A stretch of DNA of 43,919 nucleotides from assembly GCA_022511025.1 (NCBI GenBank), contig JAFLSI010000004.1, positions 4,329 to 48,247 of the forward strand, in the 5' to 3' direction. The position numbers and the translations under genes are program-made. The notes below the pieces were generated by a model that worked only from the letters and a program-made list of their open reading frames with translations, was not told where the DNA came from and did not search any database. This document shows positions 19,032 through 27,797 of this stretch, one piece after another (position 1 is the stretch's first letter; each line of letters opens with the position of its first letter). The DNA is from Rikenella sp. (GTDB taxonomy: Bacteria; Bacteroidota; Bacteroidia; Bacteroidales; Rikenellaceae).

Positions 19032-20528
19032 TTATTTTTCAATGGCAACGGCATCGAAGCTGTTCACGATGTTCCGCATGTGCAGAAAGTCGAACAGGGT
19101 GTACCGCTGTATGGTATAGTAATAGTTCCAGTAGTTCTGCAATTCGGTCAGATAGCCCATGTGCGCCGTGTTGCGTTCGCTTTGCGCCGTGTTGAAGTCG
19201 AGCACGCTGATCTGTCCGGCCGCAAACTGCCGCAAAGACAAGGCATACCGCTCGGCAGCCACCGAGTCGGCCTGCGCCGAAATGGAACATTGCAGGTTCT
19301 GGTTGTTGAACTGCATGACTTTCAGGTAAATGTCCTGTTTCCGGTCGATGCGTTCCTTGTCGATCTCGGCCTCGACCACCTCTTGTCGGGAACGGGCCAT
19401 CCGCACCCGTCCCTTGGCCACCCCGCCGTCGAAAATCGGCACGGTGATCCCCATGCGGACCGTCTCCTGATCCAGCGGATTGCGGTACACGCCGCCGATC
19501 GTCTCCGCCACTTGGTTCAATCCGAAACGGGCATAGACATTGGCCTGAGGCCTCCGATTGGCCTTGGCTTGGGCCACGTTCATCTCGGCTTCGAGCTGAC
19601 TGATCCGGTGGCGGTACTCGAACGAGGTATTGGTGAGCGAAAGCCGGTAGGCTTCGTCGACCGAGATTTCGATATCGGCCATATTCTCCGGTATCCGGAG
19701 CACCACCGAGTCCTGCTCGTCATACCGCAAATACGATTTCAGCTTCGCCGCCGCCAGATCGAGCTGCAATTGGTTGGTATTGATGGACATCTCCTCGTTC
19801 AGCAGCCGCAGTTCGAGCTGCATCAGGTCGTTTTTGGAGATGGAGCCGATCCGGAACCGCTCCTGCGAAATTTTGTAGAGGGTGTCGGTATTGGCGTGGT
19901 TCTGACGGGCTATCTCCAGATTCTGCTGGGCGATGAGAAAACTGAAAAAGTACTCCACGGCGGTCGCCGTAATGGACTCCATCGACTCCAAATACTCATA
20001 CTTGGCCTTCTCGTACCGCACCGGTTCGATCCGCTTGTCCCACTTGAGTTGGTTGAATCCGCCGATCGGCTGGTTCAGGATCAGGCTCACCGGCGATGAA
20101 TTCCAGGTTACCTCCCGACTCGGCGAAAACTGGTCGAGCCGGTCCAGTCCGCTGTAGAGCTGCACGTTCCCGCCCGTAGCCGCAATATTCTGCTGGAGAT
20201 ACAGCCCCAGCGAGTTGCGCATGGCGTAGTTGTCCACGTAATTATACCCCCCCGTAACGGCATTCTGCAAAGAGGTGTAGGATTTGTCGAAATTCGGAAT
20301 GGTTCCGCTCAAGGAGAGGGACGGCAGCATCTGCGCCTTGTACGACCGGTACTGCCAGTATTGGCTCAGGTAGCTGTGCTTGGCCATCATCGCGTCGACC
20401 GAATGGCTCTGGGCGCGGGAGATGGCCTCCGGCAGACTCAGCCGAACCACAGCCGCACCGCCGGACAAACTGCACACCGTCAGGATCGCCCCGATGAATC
20501 CTTTTTTTATCTGTCGATGGAGTGTCAT
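19032..20528 (-). CDS. TolC-family outer membrane efflux protein
   Basis: LSLPEAISRAQSHSVDAMMAKHSYLSQYWQYRSYKAQMLPSLSLSGTIPNF and the C-terminal LRQFAAGQISVLDFNTAQSERNTAHMGYLTELQNYWNYYYTIQRYTLFDF are typical TolC repeats. Start chosen at MTLHRQIKKG. Confidence 0.92.
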   Translation of the reverse strand: MTLHRQIKKGFIGAILTVCSLSGGAAVVRLSLPEAISRAQSHSVDAMMAKHSYLSQYWQYRSYKAQMLPSLSLSGTIPNFDKSYTSLQNAVTGGYNYVDNYAMRNSLGLYLQQNIAATGGNVQLYSGLDRLDQFSPSREVTWNSSPVSLILNQPIGGFNQLKWDKRIEPVRYEKAKYEYLESMESITATAVEYFFSFLIAQQNLEIARQNHANTDTLYKISQERFRIGSISKNDLMQLELRLLNEEMSINTNQLQLDLAAAKLKSYLRYDEQDSVVLRIPENMADIEISVDEAYRLSLTNTSFEYRHRISQLEAEMNVAQAKANRRPQANVYARFGLNQVAETIGGVYRNPLDQETVRMGITVPIFDGGVAKGRVRMARSRQEVVEAEIDKERIDRKQDIYLKVMQFNNQNLQCSISAQADSVAAERYALSLRQFAAGQISVLDFNTAQSERNTAHMGYLTELQNYWNYYYTIQRYTLFDFLHMRNIVNSFDAVAIEK

Positions 20529-20699
20529 ACCCGTTTCCGAATCGTTACATTGGCATAAGCAATGCAATATTAGCTTTTTATGACGAATTATGCAAATTTT
20601 GACCCGTGCCGGATCCAGCGGGCACTGGGATCGAACGATTTTTCACTGTACGATCTCCAAAAATCAACGTATTATTTACGATTAACATCGTCGATTTTT

Positions 20700-20707
20700 T
20701 ATATTTG
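20700..20707 (+). promoter_or_regulatory. Putative -7 element upstream of the adenosine-deaminase-like gene
   Basis: TATATTTG, matching TAnnTTTG, in the AT-rich divergent intergenic region. Confidence 0.4.
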
Positions 20708-20819
20708 CAATTTTGGGATTCGGATCGAATCCGAACACAGGGATCGCTGAACTACCCTTTCGGACCGGCCCGCTTCGGCGGCGGAGGCTGTGTCCGGGAG
20801 GCAAAACAGAAGGGGAATC

Positions 20820-23483
20820 ATGACCAATTTGAGGGCCGTCATCGAACTGCTTTTCGCCCGGGCCAACGCCCGGCAGGAACTCGCTTCGCTCTTCGCCTCC
20901 GACCCGCAGCAGGAGCAGCAGGAAGAGGGGAAGAGGGAGCGCTTCGTGGCTGCCTACCAGCATCATTTCCCGCGGCGATACAACGACGACCAGGTCGAAT
21001 CCCTCTACCGGATCGTCCGGAACGAATGGGAATTTCTGCCCGGCGACGAGGAGAGCGGTTCGACTTTCCGAACCGACCGCCGCCATCCGCTCCACACCCT
21101 GCTGCATTTCGGACTCGCCGTTCTGCGGGAGGAGGAGGGCAACCCCGTCTGCGACTACCCTCAACTCCTGCGCTGGCGCGACTTGGCGCTGACGCTCGGC
21201 GAAGAGCTTTTCACCACCTCGTTTCTGGCCTACCGCGACAGGGAGCGTAGCTGCGAACGCGACTACTTCGGCTGGAACGTCATCATCGGCCACAACAACG
21301 ACGAACTCAATGCCCTCTTCCGCGAAGAGAGACTCTCCGAGCTGCACTTCCACCTCAGGGGATCGACCCCGCTCTTCGACCTGAGCTGGATCGGCCTGAT
21401 GAACCATACGCTCGACCGGGACCAAGCGTTCGAGGCGCTGGGCCTGTCGCAGCAGCCCGACATGCTGTTCCGTCCGGAGGAGGTCTACGCCTCGCTGCAC
21501 ACCCTGACGATCTGGGCGGCGGCGATCCGGGCGGCCCTTTTCAAACACCTGATCCGCAAGGAGAACGAGCTGCCCGCATTCCTGTGGCAGCTGACCGGCA
21601 CGGACGACCGGCGGGTGCAGGAGCCGCACCTGACCGAACTTCAGCGCGAAATCGACCGCCTGCAACGGGAGAACGGCCGCCTCTACAGCGGCGAGGTCGT
21701 CGACTATGCCGTCCCGCACTCCCTGCCCGACCGGGAGACCGCCGGCCCGCTCAGCCTGACGATCTACCACGGCGAGCGGCAGCTGCTCTACACCGCTTTC
21801 CGCCACATCTTCCGTTTCCAACCCGGCTACCGGACGATCCGCCAGCTGCTGTATGTCTATCTGATCGCCAAAATCCGGCTGCGGGCCGAGATCGTCCAAC
21901 TCAACGACCACCGCTTCGGATTCAAAAACTTCCAGCGGCACGCCCGGCGTACCTACTTCATCCCGTCCGGCTCGATATACGACCGCCTCGTGAGCAACCT
22001 CGCGATCCACATGACGCTGGCGCCCGGCCATATCGACTACATCGAAGTGCGCATCCCGCCCCAAGAGTCGGAACAGGCCCTGCACGATGTGATCCGGCAG
22101 TTCGACGAGGAGGTCGCCGATCCGTTCGAACCGGAGAAACGACCGGTCGAGGCCGGCCCCGTCTATCCGTACCACTACATTCTCCATTTCATCAAAGAGA
22201 AAAACGAGACGGATGCGGCAGAGAACGGCGCCACCCCATTGTTCTACCCTCCCCGCAGCTACGCCCTGCGGGAGAAGGTCCGGCGCCAGACTTCGGCGAT
22301 CGATGCCTTGCGGAAAAGCAGGCTCTCTTCGCGCCGCCGCATCGTCGGGATCGACGCCGCCAGCTCCGAAAGCGACCAACGGCCCGAAGTATTCGCCACG
22401 GCCTATCGTTTCCTCAAATACCACTCCGCAGCGCCGGCCGGCACCGGTCGACCCGACGACGGAACGCCCGATCTGGGCTTCACCTACCACGTGGGCGAAA
22501 ACTTTTGGGATATGGCGGACGGATTGCGTGCCGTCCACGAAGCGCTGCTCTTCCTCCACCTCGAGTGCGGCGACCGGCTCGGACAGGTCTTGGTGTTGGG
22601 GATCGAACCGGAATACTACTACCGGCGCTGCCACCAACATGTCATCATGAGCGCCCAGAACTTTTTGGACAATGCGGCCTGGATGCTCGCCATGCTGCCC
22701 CGGACGGGCGAAGCGCCCCTGCCGGCCTTGAAAACCCGGCTGGAGGAGTGGTTCCACGACTACTACGACCGGATCTACGGCTGGTCGCACCGGCCGGTTA
22801 CGCCCGAACTCTATTTTCAGGCCTGGCTGCTGCGCGGAGACGACCCGCTTCACTACCGGCCCCGTTCGTCTCCGTCCGAACCCTTCGAACCGATCTTCAC
22901 CGACAACTGGAGCCGGGCGGGGATCAATGAGCCGAAGTCCGAACCGCGCATCGAACGTACCGGCCCGATTGTCGATCTTTACACCGCCTATCACTACGAT
23001 CCCGACGTACGGACCCGGGGGAGGATTCCGGTCGAAGAGCAGGTTCCGGAGGAGTATGTCGAGGCGATCGGACAAATCCAGCGCTTCTTGCGGCGCAAAA
23101 TCGCCGCAAGACAGCTTTTGGTCGAGACCAGTCCCAGTTCCAACTACCTGATCGGAGAGGAGAAACGGTACGACCGGAATCCGGCGATCAAGCTCTACCC
23201 GGTCGGCTCGCCTCTTGCGCCGACCCTCCGGACGATCGACGTCTCCATCGGCACCGACGATCAAGGTATCTTTGCGACCGATCTGGAAAACGAATATTCG
23301 CTGCTGGCTTTATCGTTGGAGAAATCCACCGGTCCCGACCGGAAACCGCTGTACAGCCGGGCCGGCATCTACGACTGGTTGCGCCGCATTGCCCGCATGA
23401 GCCGCGAACACCGGTTTTTCCCCCGGGTGCAGAGAGAGAGGCACCCCGGATCCCCTCCGGCACCGGATGATTCGGCAGAATAA
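20820..23483 (+). CDS. Large adenosine deaminase-like protein, resembling RdrB of the RADAR defense system
   Basis: 887 aa from MTNLRAVIELLFARANARQ. ADA superfamily motifs: LSELHFHLRGS (HxH), GFTYHVGENFWDMADGLRA (HAGE-like), RLGQVLVLGIEPEYYY (position of R-[IL]-G-H), VSIGTDDQGIFATDLENEYSLLAL (TDDP..F.T.L..EY). The size and insertions fit RdrB better than housekeeping Ada. Confidence 0.72.
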   Translation: MTNLRAVIELLFARANARQELASLFASDPQQEQQEEGKRERFVAAYQHHFPRRYNDDQVESLYRIVRNEWEFLPGDEESGSTFRTDRRHPLHTLLHFGLAVLREEEGNPVCDYPQLLRWRDLALTLGEELFTTSFLAYRDRERSCERDYFGWNVIIGHNNDELNALFREERLSELHFHLRGSTPLFDLSWIGLMNHTLDRDQAFEALGLSQQPDMLFRPEEVYASLHTLTIWAAAIRAALFKHLIRKENELPAFLWQLTGTDDRRVQEPHLTELQREIDRLQRENGRLYSGEVVDYAVPHSLPDRETAGPLSLTIYHGERQLLYTAFRHIFRFQPGYRTIRQLLYVYLIAKIRLRAEIVQLNDHRFGFKNFQRHARRTYFIPSGSIYDRLVSNLAIHMTLAPGHIDYIEVRIPPQESEQALHDVIRQFDEEVADPFEPEKRPVEAGPVYPYHYILHFIKEKNETDAAENGATPLFYPPRSYALREKVRRQTSAIDALRKSRLSSRRRIVGIDAASSESDQRPEVFATAYRFLKYHSAAPAGTGRPDDGTPDLGFTYHVGENFWDMADGLRAVHEALLFLHLECGDRLGQVLVLGIEPEYYYRRCHQHVIMSAQNFLDNAAWMLAMLPRTGEAPLPALKTRLEEWFHDYYDRIYGWSHRPVTPELYFQAWLLRGDDPLHYRPRSSPSEPFEPIFTDNWSRAGINEPKSEPRIERTGPIVDLYTAYHYDPDVRTRGRIPVEEQVPEEYVEAIGQIQRFLRRKIAARQLLVETSPSSNYLIGEEKRYDRNPAIKLYPVGSPLAPTLRTIDVSIGTDDQGIFATDLENEYSLLALSLEKSTGPDRKPLYSRAGIYDWLRRIARMSREHRFFPRVQRERHPGSPPAPDDSAE

Positions 23484-23522
23484 TTTCGTGAATCCCTCGG
23501 TTTGCGCCGATCGGACCTCTAC

Positions 23523-25013
23523 TCAGAACCTGCGTGCCGTTCCCCGGTCGTTGCGGAAGATGCGCCGGTAGTAGGTTCGTCCCGTGCGTTTGTCGAAAAG
23601 GCAGTAAATCCCGCCGTCCGGAATCCCCGACACGGTATAAACCGGCGAGCCGCCCCCGGCCGATTGGCAAACCGTTGCCTCCGACCGCTGCCACCCTTCG
23701 GGAGTCCAATACGCCACGTATAAACCCCCGGCATCCAACGTGTCGACATCCCGGGGCCGGATCAAAGAGGTTATATCGATCGTTACCGGCCGGCCGGTAT
23801 CCGCCCCGTAGTAGTGCAGATTGCCCCGCGGATCGAGCCGGAACGGACGCCCCGCCTGTCGAACGGACCGATCCGACACATAGACCGGCAAATACAAAAT
23901 TCCCCGTCCGATCTCTTTGAAAAGGGCTTTCCCCTTCGTCGGCGGAGCTTCGGCCGGCACGGCCGGCCGCCAGCGTTCGTTCCCGAACACCGCCAGCGCT
24001 GCCCGTTCCCCCGCCTCAGGGGCCGAGTCGAATGCCACGGTCGGGGTCGATACGGCTACATATTCCGACGTAACATCCCGATAGTACGGGTTGCCGAACC
24101 GCTCGGCCGATTGCGGTTGCGGTTCGAACTCCTGACGGAAAATCTTCGGCGGACCGGCCGCCAACCATTCGCCCGTGTCGAGCATCACCGGATTGCCCTC
24201 CTCGTCGAAATAGACCGCCTCGACATGTCCCCCGTCCGAGGTTCCCCACACCGGGATCACATCTTTCGTGGCGGCAATCCCCATCGCCCGCAAGGCCAGC
24301 ACATAGATGTCGGCCGTCGAATTGCACTCGCCCCGACCGCAAGCGAACGCCTCCTGCGGCGTGAAGGCCGGTTTCAGCATCAAAGCCTCCGCATGGAATC
24401 CGAACCGGCTCTTTACGTCCCGAATAATCAACCGGGCGACGGTGCGTATATCTTTCGGACCCGCCAGCGTGTCGACCATCGGCTCGTAACGGTCCCGAAA
24501 GAAGGCCCGCCAGTCGGTCAGCTCTTCGACGTCGATCCGGTAGGGCAGGACATAATGCAGAAAAAGCGAATCGGAATAGTGAGCCGCCCACGGATACCGC
24601 TCTCGTGCCGCGAATGCCCGGTCGATATTCCGGATCAGGTAGTCTGCGGTCATCGTCTCCGCATCGGCTTCGGTCCGGTACCGGACCGAAAGCCCGGCCG
24701 AGTCGAGTACCTGCCGGTAGTTTTTCCCGGTAATCTCCGGCCGGTAGAGCGAAAAGCCCTCCGCCACTCTCCCCGACGCGTCGAGCAGGTCGAACGTATA
24801 GGTATAGTGTCCCCGGAGGTTCTCCAGCAGAAAAGCGGCCGCAGCGAGCCGTTCCGGTTCGCCGGCATAATGCTCCGCCACCCGGAGCATCTCTCCGTTC
24901 CCGGTCGCCTCGGCCGCCCGACGCGCCCGATGCAATGGCCCGTCGGAACAGCCGACCCAAGCGAAAACCCCGCTCAGCAACCAAACGACAGCGATATACC
25001 TGCGCATAATCAT
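23523..25013 (-). CDS. Transglutaminase-like lipoprotein
   Basis: Start MIMRRYIAVVWLLSGVFAWVGCSDG (lipobox). Transglutaminase core CGRGECNSTADIYVLALRAMGIAATKDVIPVWGTSDGGHVEAVYFDEEGNPVMLDTGEW (Cys, His, Asp). The start overlaps the stop of the upstream HlyD gene (ATGA). Confidence 0.85.
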   Translation of the reverse strand: MIMRRYIAVVWLLSGVFAWVGCSDGPLHRARRAAEATGNGEMLRVAEHYAGEPERLAAAAFLLENLRGHYTYTFDLLDASGRVAEGFSLYRPEITGKNYRQVLDSAGLSVRYRTEADAETMTADYLIRNIDRAFAARERYPWAAHYSDSLFLHYVLPYRIDVEELTDWRAFFRDRYEPMVDTLAGPKDIRTVARLIIRDVKSRFGFHAEALMLKPAFTPQEAFACGRGECNSTADIYVLALRAMGIAATKDVIPVWGTSDGGHVEAVYFDEEGNPVMLDTGEWLAAGPPKIFRQEFEPQPQSAERFGNPYYRDVTSEYVAVSTPTVAFDSAPEAGERAALAVFGNERWRPAVPAEAPPTKGKALFKEIGRGILYLPVYVSDRSVRQAGRPFRLDPRGNLHYYGADTGRPVTIDITSLIRPRDVDTLDAGGLYVAYWTPEGWQRSEATVCQSAGGGSPVYTVSGIPDGGIYCLFDKRTGRTYYRRIFRNDRGTARRF

Positions 25014-26257
25014 TCCCTGATTTTGAGTTTGGATTCGTCGCGGTAGCGGCTCATGTCGCTGACGATGACCGTTTCGCCCGGCAGCAACCCTTCGACCACC
25101 TCGACATATTCGTAACTGCTCTCGCCCAATACCACCGACCGCTTCCGCGCCACCCCGGCCGAGACCACCCACAGTTCGTACCGACCCGGCCCCCGGTAAT
25201 ACGACCGGTTCGCGATCCGCACCGCATCGTCCTTCACCGAGTTGATGATGAAAACATCCGCTTTCAATCCCGACCGCAATTTCGGGTCGTCGTTTTCGTC
25301 GAGCGCCACCGTGAACTTGATCTGTCCGTTCGCCACCGCCGGCACCACATTCCCCACCGACCCGGCGAGCTTCGTGCTCCCGAGCTCGACCACCACGCGG
25401 TTCCCCGGCGCGATCTTCTCGGCATAAGAATCCGCAATCTCTCCCTCGACCTTGAAGTGCGAGAGGTCCGAAACGATCGCCAACTGCGCCCCCTGAGCCA
25501 CCGTCGCCCCGATCTGATCGTTCACCCAAGTCAGCGTCGCCGACCGCGGCGCCCGCACCTGTGCATCGCCCATCGTCTTCCGGGCCAAGGCGAAGTTCTT
25601 TCGGGCGATGTTGTAATCCAAGTCCGTTACCCGCATGTCCGCTTCGGTATTTTTCACCAAATTGGCATACTTGAGCTTGAGCTGCTCGTACTGCATCCGC
25701 TGCACCGCCAGTTCCAGTTCGGCCTGCCGGATCTTGTCGGCCGTGCTGGCCCCGATGCTGTCCAAGTAGCGTTCGTTGCGCAACTGTACCTCGGACCGCT
25801 GCAACCGCATGCTGTCGATCCGGATCTGCATGGCCATCTCCGACAGCTGCGTTTCGGCATTCGACCGCTGTTGCTCGATCTTGCTGCGTTTCATCTCCAA
25901 CTCGTCGCGCTGACGTTCGAAGTCGGTGTTCGTCGCCGCCAAGTCGAGCCGCAGAATGGTATCCCCCGCTTCGAGCCGCTCGCCGGACTTGCGGTAGACT
26001 TCGAGCACTTTCGACGCCACGGGCGAAGCGATAATCTCTTCGAACAGCGGAACCACCTTGCCTGCCGCCGTAACCGACACCTCCAACACCCCCCGGTCGA
26101 CCGTCGAGAGGGTGATCGTCGAGGCATCGACCCCCGATCGCAGCACGCTCACCAACACAATAAACACGACAACGATTCCGGTTCCCACCGAGGCCAGTTT
26201 GACGATCTTTTTCCGCCGCCGCCGGCGAAGAATCTCCTGAGGTATTTGCGTATCCAT
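25010..26257 (-). CDS. HlyD/MacA-type periplasmic adaptor
   Basis: 415 aa, N-terminal TM, VSVTAAGKVVPLFEEIIASPVASKVLEVYRKSGERLEAGDTILRLD and long coiled-coil hairpin. Confidence 0.9.
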   Translation of the reverse strand: MDTQIPQEILRRRRRKKIVKLASVGTGIVVVFIVLVSVLRSGVDASTITLSTVDRGVLEVSVTAAGKVVPLFEEIIASPVASKVLEVYRKSGERLEAGDTILRLDLAATNTDFERQRDELEMKRSKIEQQRSNAETQLSEMAMQIRIDSMRLQRSEVQLRNERYLDSIGASTADKIRQAELELAVQRMQYEQLKLKYANLVKNTEADMRVTDLDYNIARKNFALARKTMGDAQVRAPRSATLTWVNDQIGATVAQGAQLAIVSDLSHFKVEGEIADSYAEKIAPGNRVVVELGSTKLAGSVGNVVPAVANGQIKFTVALDENDDPKLRSGLKADVFIINSVKDDAVRIANRSYYRGPGRYELWVVSAGVARKRSVVLGESSYEYVEVVEGLLPGETVIVSDMSRYRDESKLKIRE

Positions 26258-26275
26258 AGTGAATCCTATTTCCGG

Positions 26276-27781
26276 TTACAGGTCCATAAAGTCATAGACG
26301 ATCCGGCTCCGCGTCCCAAAGTCGAACAGCGTGATCTGCCGCAGGTTATACAGATAAAGCCACGAATAGTAGAGCTGGTCGATGTAGTTCCGCCGCGCAG
26401 TGTTTTCCTCGTTCTGCGCTGCATTGATGTCCAGGACGTTGATCTGCCCCATGACGAACGTCTCGAACGCGGTCCGGTACCTCTGCCGGGCCACGGTATC
26501 GGCCGTGCGGTACAAAGCGGTCAGTTCGCTCTGGTCCTGATAACGCTGCACGGCCATTACTACCGTCTGGTCGAAGTCGAGGTTGTCTTTCCGCACCCGG
26601 TGTTTCTCGACCTCGGCCTGCGACTTGGCCAGCTGCACCCGTCCGCGGCCCTTGCCCCAGTCGAGGATCGGAATCCGCACCCCTAAACTGGCCACCTGAC
26701 GATTCTGCAAATCCCGATAGCTCCCCCCGATCTTCGCATCGCTGCCCGTGAAACCCACCGAGGCATAGACATTCACCTGAAAGCCCCGTTCGACCCTCGC
26801 CTCGGCAATGATCTGCTGTGCCTCCAAAAACCGACGCCGGGTATTCGCCGTGATCGGATTGTTCTCCCGCGCCAGATCCATCACCTCGGCCAAATCCACC
26901 GGATAGTAAGGCGCCGCTTCCGGCACCTCCGCCTCGATCCACAGGTTGCCGTTCAACCCCAAGTAGTTCCGCAACGACTGGACGCGTTGTTCATAATCCT
27001 GCCGGGCCGTAACCACGGATGCCGTGGCATTCAGTTTGCCGAGCCGCAACTGCAACAGGTCGTTGTCCGAGATCAACCCCAAACGTTTCTTCCCTTCGGC
27101 AATATCGTACAGTTGTGTGGCATTCCGCAAGGTCTGCTCGGCTATCTCGAGATTGGAGGCTGTCAGCAGCAGGTTGAAATAGTGCTGGATGGTCTGAATC
27201 GCGACGGTCTCCATGTTCACGGCGAACTGCTGTTGCGCCTCGCGGTACCGCTCCGGTTCGATCTTCATCGACCACCGCAGCGGTCGAGAGGTTATCAACG
27301 GTTGTTCGAGCGTAACGACCGCCGGCACACTGAGCCAGCTGGTCCGCCGGTCGCCGTCTAACTGGTCGATACGTTGCAGCTGCGACTGGACGGAGATCGT
27401 CCCGCCCGTGTACGGAATGTTCTGACTCAGCGACAATCCGGCGTTTTCGGTCAGCAGACTGCTGGGTACGAACTCATAGCTCCCGTCCTCTTTCTGGTAG
27501 CTCGACAGCGATTTGTTCAGACTCGGCAGCGTCCCGTTGAAAGTGAGCGAGGGCAACAGCTCGGCTTTGTAGTTCCGATACCGCCAATACGCAGCCCGCA
27601 TGGTATTCTTGGCCACCATCGCATCCACCGACTGCACCGAGGCCAGCGCCAGTGCCTCGTCTAATGTGAGTCGCAACGTATCGACCGGAGCGGGTCCGGA
27701 TTCCCGGGTACTCGCGACAGACGGCGATTGGAAGACCGCCGCCAACAATCCGATAATGAGCCCAAGCGTACCCCGTTTCAT
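26276..27781 (-). CDS. TolC-family outer membrane efflux protein
   Basis: 501 aa: LTLDEALALASVQSVDAMVAKNTMRAAYWRYRNYKAELLPSLTFNGTLPSLNKS and C-terminal FVMGQINVLDINAAQNEENTARRNYIDQLYYSWLYLYNLRQITLFDF. Confidence 0.92.
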   Translation of the reverse strand: MKRGTLGLIIGLLAAVFQSPSVASTRESGPAPVDTLRLTLDEALALASVQSVDAMVAKNTMRAAYWRYRNYKAELLPSLTFNGTLPSLNKSLSSYQKEDGSYEFVPSSLLTENAGLSLSQNIPYTGGTISVQSQLQRIDQLDGDRRTSWLSVPAVVTLEQPLITSRPLRWSMKIEPERYREAQQQFAVNMETVAIQTIQHYFNLLLTASNLEIAEQTLRNATQLYDIAEGKKRLGLISDNDLLQLRLGKLNATASVVTARQDYEQRVQSLRNYLGLNGNLWIEAEVPEAAPYYPVDLAEVMDLARENNPITANTRRRFLEAQQIIAEARVERGFQVNVYASVGFTGSDAKIGGSYRDLQNRQVASLGVRIPILDWGKGRGRVQLAKSQAEVEKHRVRKDNLDFDQTVVMAVQRYQDQSELTALYRTADTVARQRYRTAFETFVMGQINVLDINAAQNEENTARRNYIDQLYYSWLYLYNLRQITLFDFGTRSRIVYDFMDL

Positions 27782-27797
27782 GACATTCCGTAACAGA

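Noticed and set aside
17703-20099. 798-aa plus-strand ORF
   Set aside because: Antisense to the adaptor and TolC genes, which have strong family motifs; the product is His/Arg/Leu-rich and looks non-coding.
20682-23264. 860-aa minus-strand ORF antisense to the adenosine-deaminase-like gene
   Set aside because: Composition artefact in GC-rich DNA. The plus-strand ORF has clear catalytic motifs; the antisense protein is low-complexity (V/D/R/G-rich) with no recognisable domain.
20820-25013. Complete RADAR defense system
   Set aside because: Only a RdrB-like protein is visible. No RdrA ATPase is adjacent, so calling a full system is not supported.
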